DNA of 64,000 nucleotides, from positions 629,643-693,642 of the forward strand of contig DDFG01000001.1 of the NCBI GenBank assembly GCA_002337055.1, given 5' to 3'. Both the position numbers and the translations under genes were made by a program. This document shows, in pieces, positions 17,047 through 25,003 of this stretch; position 1 is the stretch's first letter, and every line of letters begins with the position of its first letter. The notes under the pieces are model-generated. The model made no database searches, was not told the DNA's origin, and was given only the letters and a program-made list of their open reading frames with translations. This DNA is from Betaproteobacteria bacterium UBA1934 (GTDB lineage Bacteria; Pseudomonadota; Gammaproteobacteria; Burkholderiales; Rhodocyclaceae).

Positions 17047-19116
17047 ATGATCGATCAGAACCCCTCCCAATCGCCCGTGGTCTTTCCCGGCAGCCCGTTT
17101 CGCCTGCATCAACCCTTTGCGCCCGCCGGCGATCAGCCGGAAGCGATTCGCCAGCTGCTGGAAGGTCTTGACGACGGCCTTGCCTTTCAGACCTTGCTGG
17201 GGGTCACCGGCTCCGGTAAAACCTTCACCATGGCCAATGTCATTGCGCAAAGCGGGCGTCCCGCCCTGGTGCTGGCGCACAACAAGACGCTGGCGGCGCA
17301 GCTCTACTCGGAATTCAAGGAGTTCTTTCCCGAGAACGCGGTCGAGTATTTCGTTTCCTACTACGATTACTATCAGCCGGAAGCCTATGTGCCGGCGCGC
17401 GATCTGTTCATCGAGAAGGATAGCGCGATCAACGACCACATCGAGCAGATGCGGCTTTCTGCCACCAAAAGCCTGCTGGAGCGGCGCGATGTAGTGATTG
17501 TCGCCAGTGTGTCGTGCATTTACGGCATCGGCGACCGCGACGATTACCACAACATGATCCTGACCATGCGCGCCGGCGACCGCATGGATCAGCGGGCCAT
17601 CCTGAAGCGCCTTTCGGAAATGCAGTACGAGCGCAACGATGTCGACTTCCAGCGCGGCAACTTTCGCGTGCGGGGCGATGTGATCGACATCTTTCCGGCT
17701 GAAAACGCGGAGCATGCGATTCGTGTCTGCCTCTTCGACGACGAAATCGAGAGCTTGCAATTTTTCGACCCTCTGACCGGCCAGTTGCTGCACAAGGCGC
17801 TGCGGTTTACGGTGTTTCCGGCTTCGCATTACGTGACGCCGCGCGCGACGGTCATCCGCGCCATCGAGGCAATCAAGGCGGAATTGCGCGAGCGGACCAA
17901 ATGGTTTCTTGAGCACGAGAAGCTGGTTGAAGCGCAGCGCATCGAGCAGCGCACCCGCTTCGACCTCGAGCTGCTCGATCAGATCGGGTTTTGCAAGGGC
18001 ATCGAGAACTACTCCAGACATCTCTCGGGACGCAAGGCGGGTGAGCCGCCGCCGACGCTGATCGACTATCTGCCGGCCGACGCGCTGATGTTCATCGACG
18101 AGTCGCACGTCAGCATCGGACAGGTCGGCGGCATGTACAAGGGGGATCGCTCGCGCAAGGAAAACCTGGTGGATTACGGTTTTCGGCTGCCGTCGGCCCT
18201 CGATAACCGGCCGCTGCGCTTCGAGGAGTTCGAGGCGCTGATGCGTCAGACGGTCTTCGTTTCGGCGACGCCTGCCGACTACGAGAAAGGGCATGCCGGT
18301 CAGGTGGTCGAGCAGGTGGTGCGCCCGACCGGCCTGGTCGACCCGGAAGTCAACGTGCGTCCCGCGACGACGCAGGTGGACGACCTGCTCGGCGAGATCC
18401 GCCTGCGCACGGATGCCGGGGAGCGGGTGCTGGTGACGACGCTGACCAAGCGGATGGCGGAGGATCTGACCGATTATCTGGCCGAAAACGGGGTCAGGGT
18501 ACGCTATCTGCATTCGGATATCGAAACGGTCGAACGGGTGGAGATCATCCGCGACTTGCGTCTGGGTGAGTTCGACGTGCTGATCGGCATCAACTTGTTG
18601 CGCGAGGGGCTGGATATTCCGGAAGTGTCGCTGGTTGCCATTCTGGATGCGGATAAGGAAGGCTTTCTGCGCTCGGAGCGCTCGCTGATCCAGACCATCG
18701 GTCGCGCTGCGCGGCACATACACGGCGCGGCCATTCTCTACGCCGACCGGATGACCGATTCGATGCGCCGCGCCATTGCCGAGACCGAGCGCCGGCGCGC
18801 GAAACAGATCCAATACAACAGCATTCACGGGATTACCCCCAAGGGCGTCTCCAAGCGCATCAAGGACATTATCGATGGCGTGTATGATGTGAATGCAGCT
18901 CAGACGGAACTGAAGGCGGCCCAACAACAGGCGGCCTACGAAACGATGAGCGAAAAGGCCATCGCCAAGGAGATCAAGCGCCTCGAAAAGGAAATGCTCG
19001 AATTCGCCCGAAACCTGGAATTCGAGAAAGCCGCGGCGGCGCGAGATACCTTGTTCAGATTGAAAGAGCGTGTATTCGGCGCCGCGCCGCACGACATGGA
19101 GACAAAAGGGAACTAA
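17047..19116 (+). CDS. uvrB: UvrABC system protein B
   Basis: The protein has 689 residues from ATG 17047; in-frame starts at 17032 (ATG) and 16999 (GTG) exist and no ribosome-binding site settles it. UvrB verifies DNA damage together with UvrA and recruits UvrC. The Walker A motif is GVTGSGKT (52-59). The damage-probing beta-hairpin is SYYDYYQPEAYVP. The helicase motifs DESH and QTIGRAARH are present, and a C-terminal UVR domain of about 35 residues contains NLEFEKAAAARD, which contacts UvrC. uvrC lies at 61342 in the same window but is far away. The phosphatase gene follows after two bases. Confidence 0.97.
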   Translation: MIDQNPSQSPVVFPGSPFRLHQPFAPAGDQPEAIRQLLEGLDDGLAFQTLLGVTGSGKTFTMANVIAQSGRPALVLAHNKTLAAQLYSEFKEFFPENAVEYFVSYYDYYQPEAYVPARDLFIEKDSAINDHIEQMRLSATKSLLERRDVVIVASVSCIYGIGDRDDYHNMILTMRAGDRMDQRAILKRLSEMQYERNDVDFQRGNFRVRGDVIDIFPAENAEHAIRVCLFDDEIESLQFFDPLTGQLLHKALRFTVFPASHYVTPRATVIRAIEAIKAELRERTKWFLEHEKLVEAQRIEQRTRFDLELLDQIGFCKGIENYSRHLSGRKAGEPPPTLIDYLPADALMFIDESHVSIGQVGGMYKGDRSRKENLVDYGFRLPSALDNRPLRFEEFEALMRQTVFVSATPADYEKGHAGQVVEQVVRPTGLVDPEVNVRPATTQVDDLLGEIRLRTDAGERVLVTTLTKRMAEDLTDYLAENGVRVRYLHSDIETVERVEIIRDLRLGEFDVLIGINLLREGLDIPEVSLVAILDADKEGFLRSERSLIQTIGRAARHIHGAAILYADRMTDSMRRAIAETERRRAKQIQYNSIHGITPKGVSKRIKDIIDGVYDVNAAQTELKAAQQQAAYETMSEKAIAKEIKRLEKEMLEFARNLEFEKAAAARDTLFRLKERVFGAAPHDMETKGN

Positions 19117-19118
19117 CG

Positions 19119-19592
19119 GTGTATCGGGTGCTACTGGTTTGTATGAGTAACATTTGTCGTTCGCCAACGGCGGAAGGCGTGCTTAAGCATTACATCAAAA
19201 TCAATGGCCTAGGAAACAAAGTTGAAGTTGATTCTGCGGGTACGCACGGCTTTCACGTCGGCGAACCGCCTGATACCCGCACCCAGCGGGCCGCCATGGC
19301 CCGTGGATACAACCTGTCGCAGATGCGGGCGCGCCGTGTGGCACCGCAGGACATCGAGTATTTCGATCTGATCCTGGCGATGGATCGCAACAATGTGGAA
19401 GCGCTGAAACGGCTCGCCCGCCCGGAGTTGCAAGGACGGATCAAGCTGTTCATGGATTACGCGCAGAATTTCGATGACGATGAGGTGCCCGATCCCTTTT
19501 ATGGATTGGGGCACGGCTTCGATCTGGTCATCGACATGGTCGAGGACGCGGCAGCGGGCGTTATTGACGAATTGAAGAGAAAACTCGGCTGA
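19119..19592 (+). CDS. Low-molecular-weight protein tyrosine phosphatase
   Basis: The protein has 157 residues and starts at GTG 19119, two bases after uvrB. The P-loop CMSNICRS gives the catalytic C8 and R14 (CX5R), followed by PTAEG. The general acid is D125 in DPFYG. All catalytic residues are therefore present. Bacterial members dephosphorylate tyrosine kinases of exopolysaccharide export or arginine-phosphorylated proteins; the substrate here is unknown, and no BY-kinase or capsule gene is nearby. The gene is convergent with glnD. Confidence 0.93.
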   Translation: MYRVLLVCMSNICRSPTAEGVLKHYIKINGLGNKVEVDSAGTHGFHVGEPPDTRTQRAAMARGYNLSQMRARRVAPQDIEYFDLILAMDRNNVEALKRLARPELQGRIKLFMDYAQNFDDDEVPDPFYGLGHGFDLVIDMVEDAAAGVIDELKRKLG

Positions 19593-19613
19593 TCGCGGGC
19601 GTTGCAGCTGCCT

Positions 19614-22166
19614 TCAGACGCTGAGCATCTCCAGCAGTTCCTGCTCGATTTGGATGCGTTTTGCGCTGGCCGCCAAGTCGCCGCCCGAAATCAGGAAGAC
19701 GTCTTCAGCGCGCTCGCCCAGCGTTGCAATCCGCGCGGTCTCGAGATTGACTCCGTGCTTGCTGAGGATCATCGCGACCCGGTAGAGCAGGCCCGGGCGG
19801 TCTGCGGCGACGAACGACAGCAGATAATGCGCGCCCTTGTCGTCGGGGCGAATTTCCACCTTCGGTTTGAGCGGCAAATGCTTGACGAGCCGCGAGAGGC
19901 GGCCGGAAGGCCCCTCAGGCGGGCCGCCACGGCGTAGCACGTCCGCCAGTTCGTGTTCGATATAGGGAATCATGTCGCGGTCGTTGTCGCGTTCCGACAT
20001 GTCGAGAAGCATGAAACTGTCGAGGGCGTAGCCGTGCTTGGTGGTATGTACCTTGGCGTCGGCGATGTTGTAGCCGGCCCGCCCGAAGAATCCGACTATG
20101 CGGGCGAAGAGGTAGGCTTGGTCGGGTACATAAACCATGACTTGCACACCGCTTTCCTGAAGCGAGGTACGCGCCTTGACCACGGGCTGGTCGGCATCGA
20201 TGCGATGGTAAAGCGCACGCGAATGCCAGGCGATTTCTTCAGCCGAATGGCGCAGGAAATACACGGTGTCGAGCTGTGCCCACAGTTGTTCGTGGGCCGT
20301 TTCGGTCAGCGCGTAATAGCGCAGCAAGCGCTTGGCCTCAGCTTGCCGGTCGGCGATGATACCGTGCCGCTCAGGCGCTTTGCCTTCATTCAGCAGGTGT
20401 TGCGTGGCGAACAGAAGATCAGCCAACAGCTTGCCTTTCCAGTGATTCCAGACCTTCGGGCTGGTGCCGCGAATATCCGCTACCGTCAGCAGGTAGAGGG
20501 CGACTAGGTGACGTTCATCGCCGACCCGAGCGGCGAACTTGGCTATAGTGTCGGGGTCGGTGATGTCTTCTTTTTGGGCAACGTGTGACATCACCAGGTG
20601 ATGGCCGACGAGCCAGACCACCAGTTCGGTTTCATCCGGTGCCAGTCTGTGGCTTTCGCAAAATTCACGGGCGTCGGCCATGCCCAGTTCGGAGTGATCG
20701 CCACCCCGACCCTTGGCGATGTCGTGAAAGAGGGCGGCGATGTAGAGCAGCCAGTGGCGGTCGAAATCGCTGATCAGTCGGGAGCAGAGCGGGTATTCGT
20801 GCGCGAACTCGCTCATGGTGAAGCGGCGCAGATTGCGCATGACCTGCACGGTGTGCTGATCGACGGTATAGACATGAAACAGGTCATGCTGCATCTGGCC
20901 GACGATCTTGCCGAAGTTCGGCAGATAGGCGCCTAGCAGGTCGAGCTGGATCAGCCGGCGCAGTTCGTGAACGATGCCGCGCTCGTTTTGCAGTAGCTCA
21001 AGAAACATGCGGTGGTTGAGGGGATCGCCCCGGAATTCCGGCGTGATCTGACGCTGTGCCCGCCACAGCGCGCGCAGCGTGCGAGCCGTCATTCCCTGCA
21101 ATTCGGCATGCGCCTGCATCACGCGAAAACTGCGAAAGATTGCGTAGGGGTTGCGTTCGAACAGGGTCTCGTCGCGGACATCGAGCAAGCCGCCAATGCT
21201 CTGGAAATCGTCGTCGATCGCCTCGCAAACCTGTTCGCGCACAGGTGCTAGCGCAGCACCGATGTTTTGCATCAGGATGGTGTTGAGCAGCGTGACCGCC
21301 TTGGCTGTGCGGTAGTACTTCTGCATGAGCTGTTCGGAGGCCCGCTTGCCGACAGTGCCGACATACCCGAACCGTTCCGCCAGAGGCGTCTGGTATTCGA
21401 ACAGAAGCCGGTCTTCGCGCCGACCCACCAGAAAATGCAGCCGAATACGCAGGTGGGTGAGGAGATTTTCGCAAATCTCGAATTCGCGCACGCCCTCTTG
21501 CGAGAGCAGGCCATGCCGGTGAAGATCTTCCCAGGAAGTGCCAAATCCAGCTGCATGAGCAACCCAGAAGATGACATGCATGTCACGCAAACCACCCGGG
21601 CTTTCCTTGCAATTTGGTTCCAGGCTGTAGGGTGTCTCGTTGTAGCGCAGGTAGCGCTCCTGTTGTTCGAGCAGCTTCGCCTGATAAAAGGCGAAGGGAT
21701 CGAAATCTTCTTGCAGACGATCAAGCAGACGTGCGTAAAGCGCTTCGCAACCACACAGGAGGCGAGCTTCGACCAGCGCTGTAAGCACCGAAATGTCGTT
21801 CCGGGCTTCCAAAAAGCATTCTTCTACGGTGCGGACGCTGTGACCGACTTCCAGGCCGATGTCCCAGAAGGTGCCGATCAGTGTCTCCAGCTTGTCTTTG
21901 AGCGGATCGTCCGGCTCTGCCGGCAGCAGGATCAAAACATCCACGTCCGAGCACGGGTAGAGTTCGCCACGTCCGTAGCCGCCGACAGCAACCAGGGTCA
22001 ACTCGGGCGGAAAGTCGAGGTCGTTCCATAGGCGCAGAAGGACACCATCCACTTGGGCACGGCGCATCCGCAGCAGATCGCGCGCTTCGCCCCGCTGCTC
22101 GTAGTCTTCCCTGAGCACTTCGGCGTGCGCCTTGACCTCGGCGCGCAGGGCGGTGACATCAATCAT
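19614..22166 (-). CDS. glnD: [Protein-PII] uridylyltransferase / uridylyl-removing enzyme
   Basis: The protein has 850 residues from ATG 22166, whose ATGA overlaps the map stop; an in-frame extension to 22253 lies inside map and is unlikely to be used. GlnD senses glutamine and adds UMP to, or removes it from, the PII protein, setting nitrogen regulation. The nucleotidyltransferase motif is GGYGRGELYPCSDVD, the HD domain has LFHDIAKGRGGDH, and two ACT domains lie at the C-terminus (segments around YVPDQAYLFARIVGF and FVAADRPGLLYRVA). Length and domain order match the family. The map-glnD pair is also found in E. coli. Confidence 0.97.
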   Translation of the reverse strand: MIDVTALRAEVKAHAEVLREDYEQRGEARDLLRMRRAQVDGVLLRLWNDLDFPPELTLVAVGGYGRGELYPCSDVDVLILLPAEPDDPLKDKLETLIGTFWDIGLEVGHSVRTVEECFLEARNDISVLTALVEARLLCGCEALYARLLDRLQEDFDPFAFYQAKLLEQQERYLRYNETPYSLEPNCKESPGGLRDMHVIFWVAHAAGFGTSWEDLHRHGLLSQEGVREFEICENLLTHLRIRLHFLVGRREDRLLFEYQTPLAERFGYVGTVGKRASEQLMQKYYRTAKAVTLLNTILMQNIGAALAPVREQVCEAIDDDFQSIGGLLDVRDETLFERNPYAIFRSFRVMQAHAELQGMTARTLRALWRAQRQITPEFRGDPLNHRMFLELLQNERGIVHELRRLIQLDLLGAYLPNFGKIVGQMQHDLFHVYTVDQHTVQVMRNLRRFTMSEFAHEYPLCSRLISDFDRHWLLYIAALFHDIAKGRGGDHSELGMADAREFCESHRLAPDETELVVWLVGHHLVMSHVAQKEDITDPDTIAKFAARVGDERHLVALYLLTVADIRGTSPKVWNHWKGKLLADLLFATQHLLNEGKAPERHGIIADRQAEAKRLLRYYALTETAHEQLWAQLDTVYFLRHSAEEIAWHSRALYHRIDADQPVVKARTSLQESGVQVMVYVPDQAYLFARIVGFFGRAGYNIADAKVHTTKHGYALDSFMLLDMSERDNDRDMIPYIEHELADVLRRGGPPEGPSGRLSRLVKHLPLKPKVEIRPDDKGAHYLLSFVAADRPGLLYRVAMILSKHGVNLETARIATLGERAEDVFLISGGDLAASAKRIQIEQELLEMLSV

Positions 22167-22963
22167 GCCGCAAAGGCCGGTGGAGGTGGGCTGCCCGCCG
22201 AGAGAGTGAGAACTTCGCAACCGGATTCGGTGACAACAATGGTGTGCTCCCATTGTGCCGAGAGGCTGTGATCCTTGGTGACAATGGTCCAGCCATCCGC
22301 CAGTTCCCGGATTGCGGCCTTGCCGGCATTGATCATCGGCTCAATGGTAAAGATCATGCCCGTTTCCAGCTTGATGCCGGTGCCAGCCTTGCCGTAATGC
22401 AGTACCTGGGGATCTTCGTGGAACTTGCGGCCGATCCCGTGTCCGCAGAATTCGCGGACGACCGAATAGCCGTTCTTCTCTGCATGTTTCTGGATCGCAG
22501 CGCCGATATCGCCGAGATACCCGCCTGCCCGCACTGCCTTGATGCCAAGCCACATGCATTCGTAGGTGATTTCACAAAGGCGGCGCGCCTGGATCGAGGG
22601 TTCGCCAACCATGAACATGCGGCTGGTATCGCCGTGAAAGCCGTCTTTGATCGTAGTGATGTCGATATTTAGAATATCGCCGTTCTTGAGCACACGTTCG
22701 CCCGGCACGCCGTGACAGACCTGATGGTTTATCGAAGTACAGATCGACTTCGGGTAGGGCTTGTAGCCATTCGGTGCATAATTCAGCGGCGCGGGAATGC
22801 AGCCCTGCACATCAACCATGTAGTCGTGACAGAGACGGTCGATCTCGCGGGTGGTGATACCCTGTTTGACGTGGGGGGTAATGTAGTCGAGCACTTCGGC
22901 GGCCAGTCGGCACGCGAGACGCATGTGCTCGATTTCTTCGGGGGTTTTGAGTTGGATTGCCAT
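22163..22963 (-). CDS. map: Methionine aminopeptidase, type I
   Basis: The protein has 266 residues from ATG 22963 (MAIQLKTPEEIE), preceded by AGG. It removes the initiator methionine from nascent proteins. The metal ligands are visible: the two Asp residues in NIDITTIKDGFHGDTSRMF, the His in CGHGIGRKFHEDP, Glu in TIEPMIN and Glu in QWEHTIVVT. The size fits type Ia enzymes without an N-terminal extension. It is followed by glnD through a four-base overlap, so the two are translationally coupled. Confidence 0.97.
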   Translation of the reverse strand: MAIQLKTPEEIEHMRLACRLAAEVLDYITPHVKQGITTREIDRLCHDYMVDVQGCIPAPLNYAPNGYKPYPKSICTSINHQVCHGVPGERVLKNGDILNIDITTIKDGFHGDTSRMFMVGEPSIQARRLCEITYECMWLGIKAVRAGGYLGDIGAAIQKHAEKNGYSVVREFCGHGIGRKFHEDPQVLHYGKAGTGIKLETGMIFTIEPMINAGKAAIRELADGWTIVTKDHSLSAQWEHTIVVTESGCEVLTLSAGSPPPPAFAA

Positions 22964-23027
22964 GAACCTGATTTCTTGAAGGGCAGTTGCAAGGATAAAT
23001 GACCGAGGCGCGTTTCGCAAAACCGGC

Positions 23028-23057
23028 CTGACATCCGAAGTGGGGTTCGGGTAAAAT
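23028..23057 (+). promoter_or_regulatory. Sigma-70 promoter of lysC
   Basis: CTGACA (23028-23033) and TAAAAT (23052-23057), each five of six to consensus, are separated by 18 bases. The predicted transcription start is near 23064, leaving a leader of about 30 bases before the lysC ATG. That leaves no room for a lysine riboswitch. Confidence 0.7.
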
Positions 23058-23092
23058 CAAACGCTTTTCTGGTCTCCATTTCGGATCATTTC

Positions 23093-24316
23093 ATGGCGTT
23101 GATAGTTCAAAAATATGGCGGTACGTCCATGGGCAGTCCCGAGCGCATCAAGAATGTTGCGCGCAGGGTGGCCCGCTTTCAGGCGCAAGGGCACCAGGTG
23201 GTAGTCGTGGTGTCGGCGATTAGCGGCGAAACCAACCGGTTGATCGCGCTCAGCAAGGAGATTCAGGCCAATCCCGATCCGCGCGAGCTCGATGTGGTCA
23301 TTTCCACCGGCGAGCAGGTGACCATCGGTTTGCTCTCGATGGCACTCAAGGACATCGGCGTACCGGCGCGCAGTTATACTGGTGCGCAGGTTCGCATCAC
23401 GACCGACAGTGCGTTTACCAAGGCACGTATTCTCGCGATTGACGAGGCAGCGATTCGTGCCGATCTGAATGCCGGGCGTGTCGTGGTTGTGGCGGGCTTT
23501 CAGGGGGTCGATGAAGAAGGCAACATCACCACACTCGGCCGCGGCGGCTCGGATACCACCGGCGTCGCCCTGGCGGCGGCGCTCAACGCGGATGAGTGCC
23601 AGATCTACACCGATGTCGACGGCGTCTATACGACCGACCCGCGTGTTGAACCCGAGGCGCGCAAGCTCGACACCATCACCTTTGAAGAAATGCTGGAAAT
23701 GGCCAGTCTCGGCTCCAAGGTGCTGCAAATTCGCTCGGTTGAATTCGCCGGCAAGTACAAGGTCAAGTTGCGTGTGCTCTCCAGCTTCCAGGAGGAGGGC
23801 GAGGGCACGTTGATTACTGTTGAGGAAGACAAAAAAATGGAACAACCGATCATCTCCGGCATTGCCTTCAACCGCGACGAAGCCAAGCTGACCCTGCTCG
23901 GCGTGCCAGACCGCCCGGGTACCGCCTACACCATCCTTGGAGCCATCGCCGACGCGAATATCGATGTCGACATGATCATCCAAAACGTCAGCCAGGCGGG
24001 TACCACCGATTTCTCATTTACGCTGAACCGTAGTGAGTTTGCCCGCGCCAAGGAGATTCTCGAAGCCGTGAAAACCTCGCTCGGCGCCCGCGAAGTGGTC
24101 GGCGATACAAAGATCTGCAAGGTCTCGGCCGTCGGGGTTGGCATGCGTTCGCATCCGGGCGTGGCGAGCAAGATGTTCAAGGCGCTGGCTGAAGATGGTA
24201 TCAATATCCAGATGATTTCTACCTCCGAAATCAAGATCTCGGTCGTGATCGACGAAAAATACCTCGAACTCGCGGTTCGCGTGCTGCACAAGGCGTTTGG
24301 ACTGGAGCAGGGCTGA
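23093..24316 (+). CDS. lysC: Aspartate kinase
   Basis: The protein has 407 residues and starts MALIVQKYGGTSMGSPERI, the classic aspartate kinase N-terminus. It phosphorylates aspartate as the first step to lysine, threonine and methionine. The kinase domain (about 1-245) contains GRGGSDTTGVALA and TDVDGVYTTDPR. Two ACT domains follow (about 265-405), so it is the feedback-regulated monofunctional type. The internal ATG at 23837 (MEQPIISGIAFNRDEAK) could allow separate expression of the regulatory beta subunit, as known for some aspartate kinases; this is inference. tRNA-Ser lies downstream. Confidence 0.97.
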   Translation: MALIVQKYGGTSMGSPERIKNVARRVARFQAQGHQVVVVVSAISGETNRLIALSKEIQANPDPRELDVVISTGEQVTIGLLSMALKDIGVPARSYTGAQVRITTDSAFTKARILAIDEAAIRADLNAGRVVVVAGFQGVDEEGNITTLGRGGSDTTGVALAAALNADECQIYTDVDGVYTTDPRVEPEARKLDTITFEEMLEMASLGSKVLQIRSVEFAGKYKVKLRVLSSFQEEGEGTLITVEEDKKMEQPIISGIAFNRDEAKLTLLGVPDRPGTAYTILGAIADANIDVDMIIQNVSQAGTTDFSFTLNRSEFARAKEILEAVKTSLGAREVVGDTKICKVSAVGVGMRSHPGVASKMFKALAEDGINIQMISTSEIKISVVIDEKYLELAVRVLHKAFGLEQG

Positions 24317-24332
24317 GGCGTATCCTCGCCGT

Positions 24333-24361
24333 TTGACCCGGAGGCGCGAAACGGTTAACAT
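24333..24361 (+). promoter_or_regulatory. Probable promoter of tRNA-Ser
   Basis: TTGACC (24333-24338) and TAACAT (24356-24361) are spaced by 17 bases and followed by a GC-rich stretch (CCGCGCC). The tRNA begins 16 bases after the -10 box. Confidence 0.65.
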
Positions 24362-24376
24362 CCGCGCCTCCTGGAT

Positions 24377-24469
24377 GGAGACGTGGCCGAGTGGTCGAAG
24401 GCACTCCCCTGCTAAGGGAGCATGCGGGCAAAACCTGCATCGAGGGTTCGAATCCCTCCGTCTCCGCCA
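24377..24469 (+). tRNA. tRNA-Ser (GCT)
   Basis: This is a 93-base tRNA with the long variable arm typical of serine tRNAs (CATGCGGGCAAAACCTGCAT). The acceptor stem pairs GGAGACG with CGTCTCC, followed by G and an encoded CCA. The anticodon loop CTGCTAA gives GCT, which reads AGC and AGU codons. The T arm is GGTTCGAATCC. Confidence 0.97.
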
Positions 24470-24483
24470 AAGATCAAGCATTG

Positions 24484-24504
24484 ACGCCCCTTTTGGGGCG
24501 TTTT
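24484..24504 (+). terminator. Terminator of tRNA-Ser
   Basis: A 7-bp stem ACGCCCC/GGGGCGT (24484-24490 with 24495-24501) with a TTTT loop is followed by TTTTGCTTTT, a typical rho-independent terminator. Confidence 0.88.
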
Positions 24505-24632
24505 GCTTTTGTGGAAGCGACTTTCTCTTTTCTCTCCATTGACGCGCGCCGCGCAGCGATGTCATCGGGGAGTAAAATGCCTGCGTGTTTGTGCGCGCAT
24601 TTGCTTGATCCAATACGAATGCGTGTCCACTG

Positions 24633-24869
24633 ATGACCAATCGAGGTGATGGGGTGCGACAGAGCAAGATTACCCAGTGGATGCCCAGAGCGGGTGTGAT
24701 TGCCACGTATGTGGGGCGTTCTCGTCAGTCGGTGCGCAACGTCAAGCTGATTGCCGAGGCCGCCGCCGGGCGGATGGTGGTGGAGGCAATCGGCAAGGCG
24801 GGCGTTCCCGTGCGGTTTACTGTCAAACGCGAGAACCTGCATCCTCTGCAACCCGGTTTGTTCGACTAA
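24633..24869 (+). CDS. Small basic hypothetical protein
   Basis: The predicted protein has 78 residues. The central part (GVIATYVGRSRQSVRNVKLIAEAAAGRMVVEAIG) looks like an ordered helical region, and the chain ends RENLHPLQPGLFD. There is no signal peptide or membrane helix. I do not recognise the family. The first 15 residues before MPRAG look less ordered; the ATG at 24678 (Met 16 in frame) is a possible alternative start. A hairpin with a T run lies about 85 bases downstream, before guaA, and could be its terminator. The high GC matches the core genes, so it is more likely a genuine vertical gene than noise. Confidence 0.5.
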   Translation: MTNRGDGVRQSKITQWMPRAGVIATYVGRSRQSVRNVKLIAEAAAGRMVVEAIGKAGVPVRFTVKRENLHPLQPGLFD

Positions 24870-24952
24870 ATATCCGTGATCAGGTTTCGGACCCCGGTTT
24901 CCGGTAACGCAGGGCCTGACGCTTTCGGTTAAAATTGTCGGCAACTACTCCC

Positions 24953-24976
24953 AGCCCACCGCACGTGGGCTTTTTT
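24953..24976 (+). terminator. Terminator or attenuator just before guaA
   Basis: A 7-bp stem AGCCCAC/GTGGGCT (24953-24959 with 24965-24971) runs directly into T6 (24971-24976), only 28 bases from the guaA ATG. If guaA transcription starts near the TAAAAT box at 24930-24935, this hairpin is inside its leader and would act as an attenuator; otherwise it ends the upstream small gene. Confidence 0.7.
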
Positions 24977-25003
24977 GTTCAGTTACTTGCGAAGTCTTAC
25001 ATC

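Noticed and set aside
17029..19167. A 712-codon open frame on the minus strand antisense to uvrB and the phosphatase gene
   Set aside because: It is a high-GC mirror frame; the plus strand carries unmistakable uvrB motifs and the mirror protein has no domain or ribosome-binding site.
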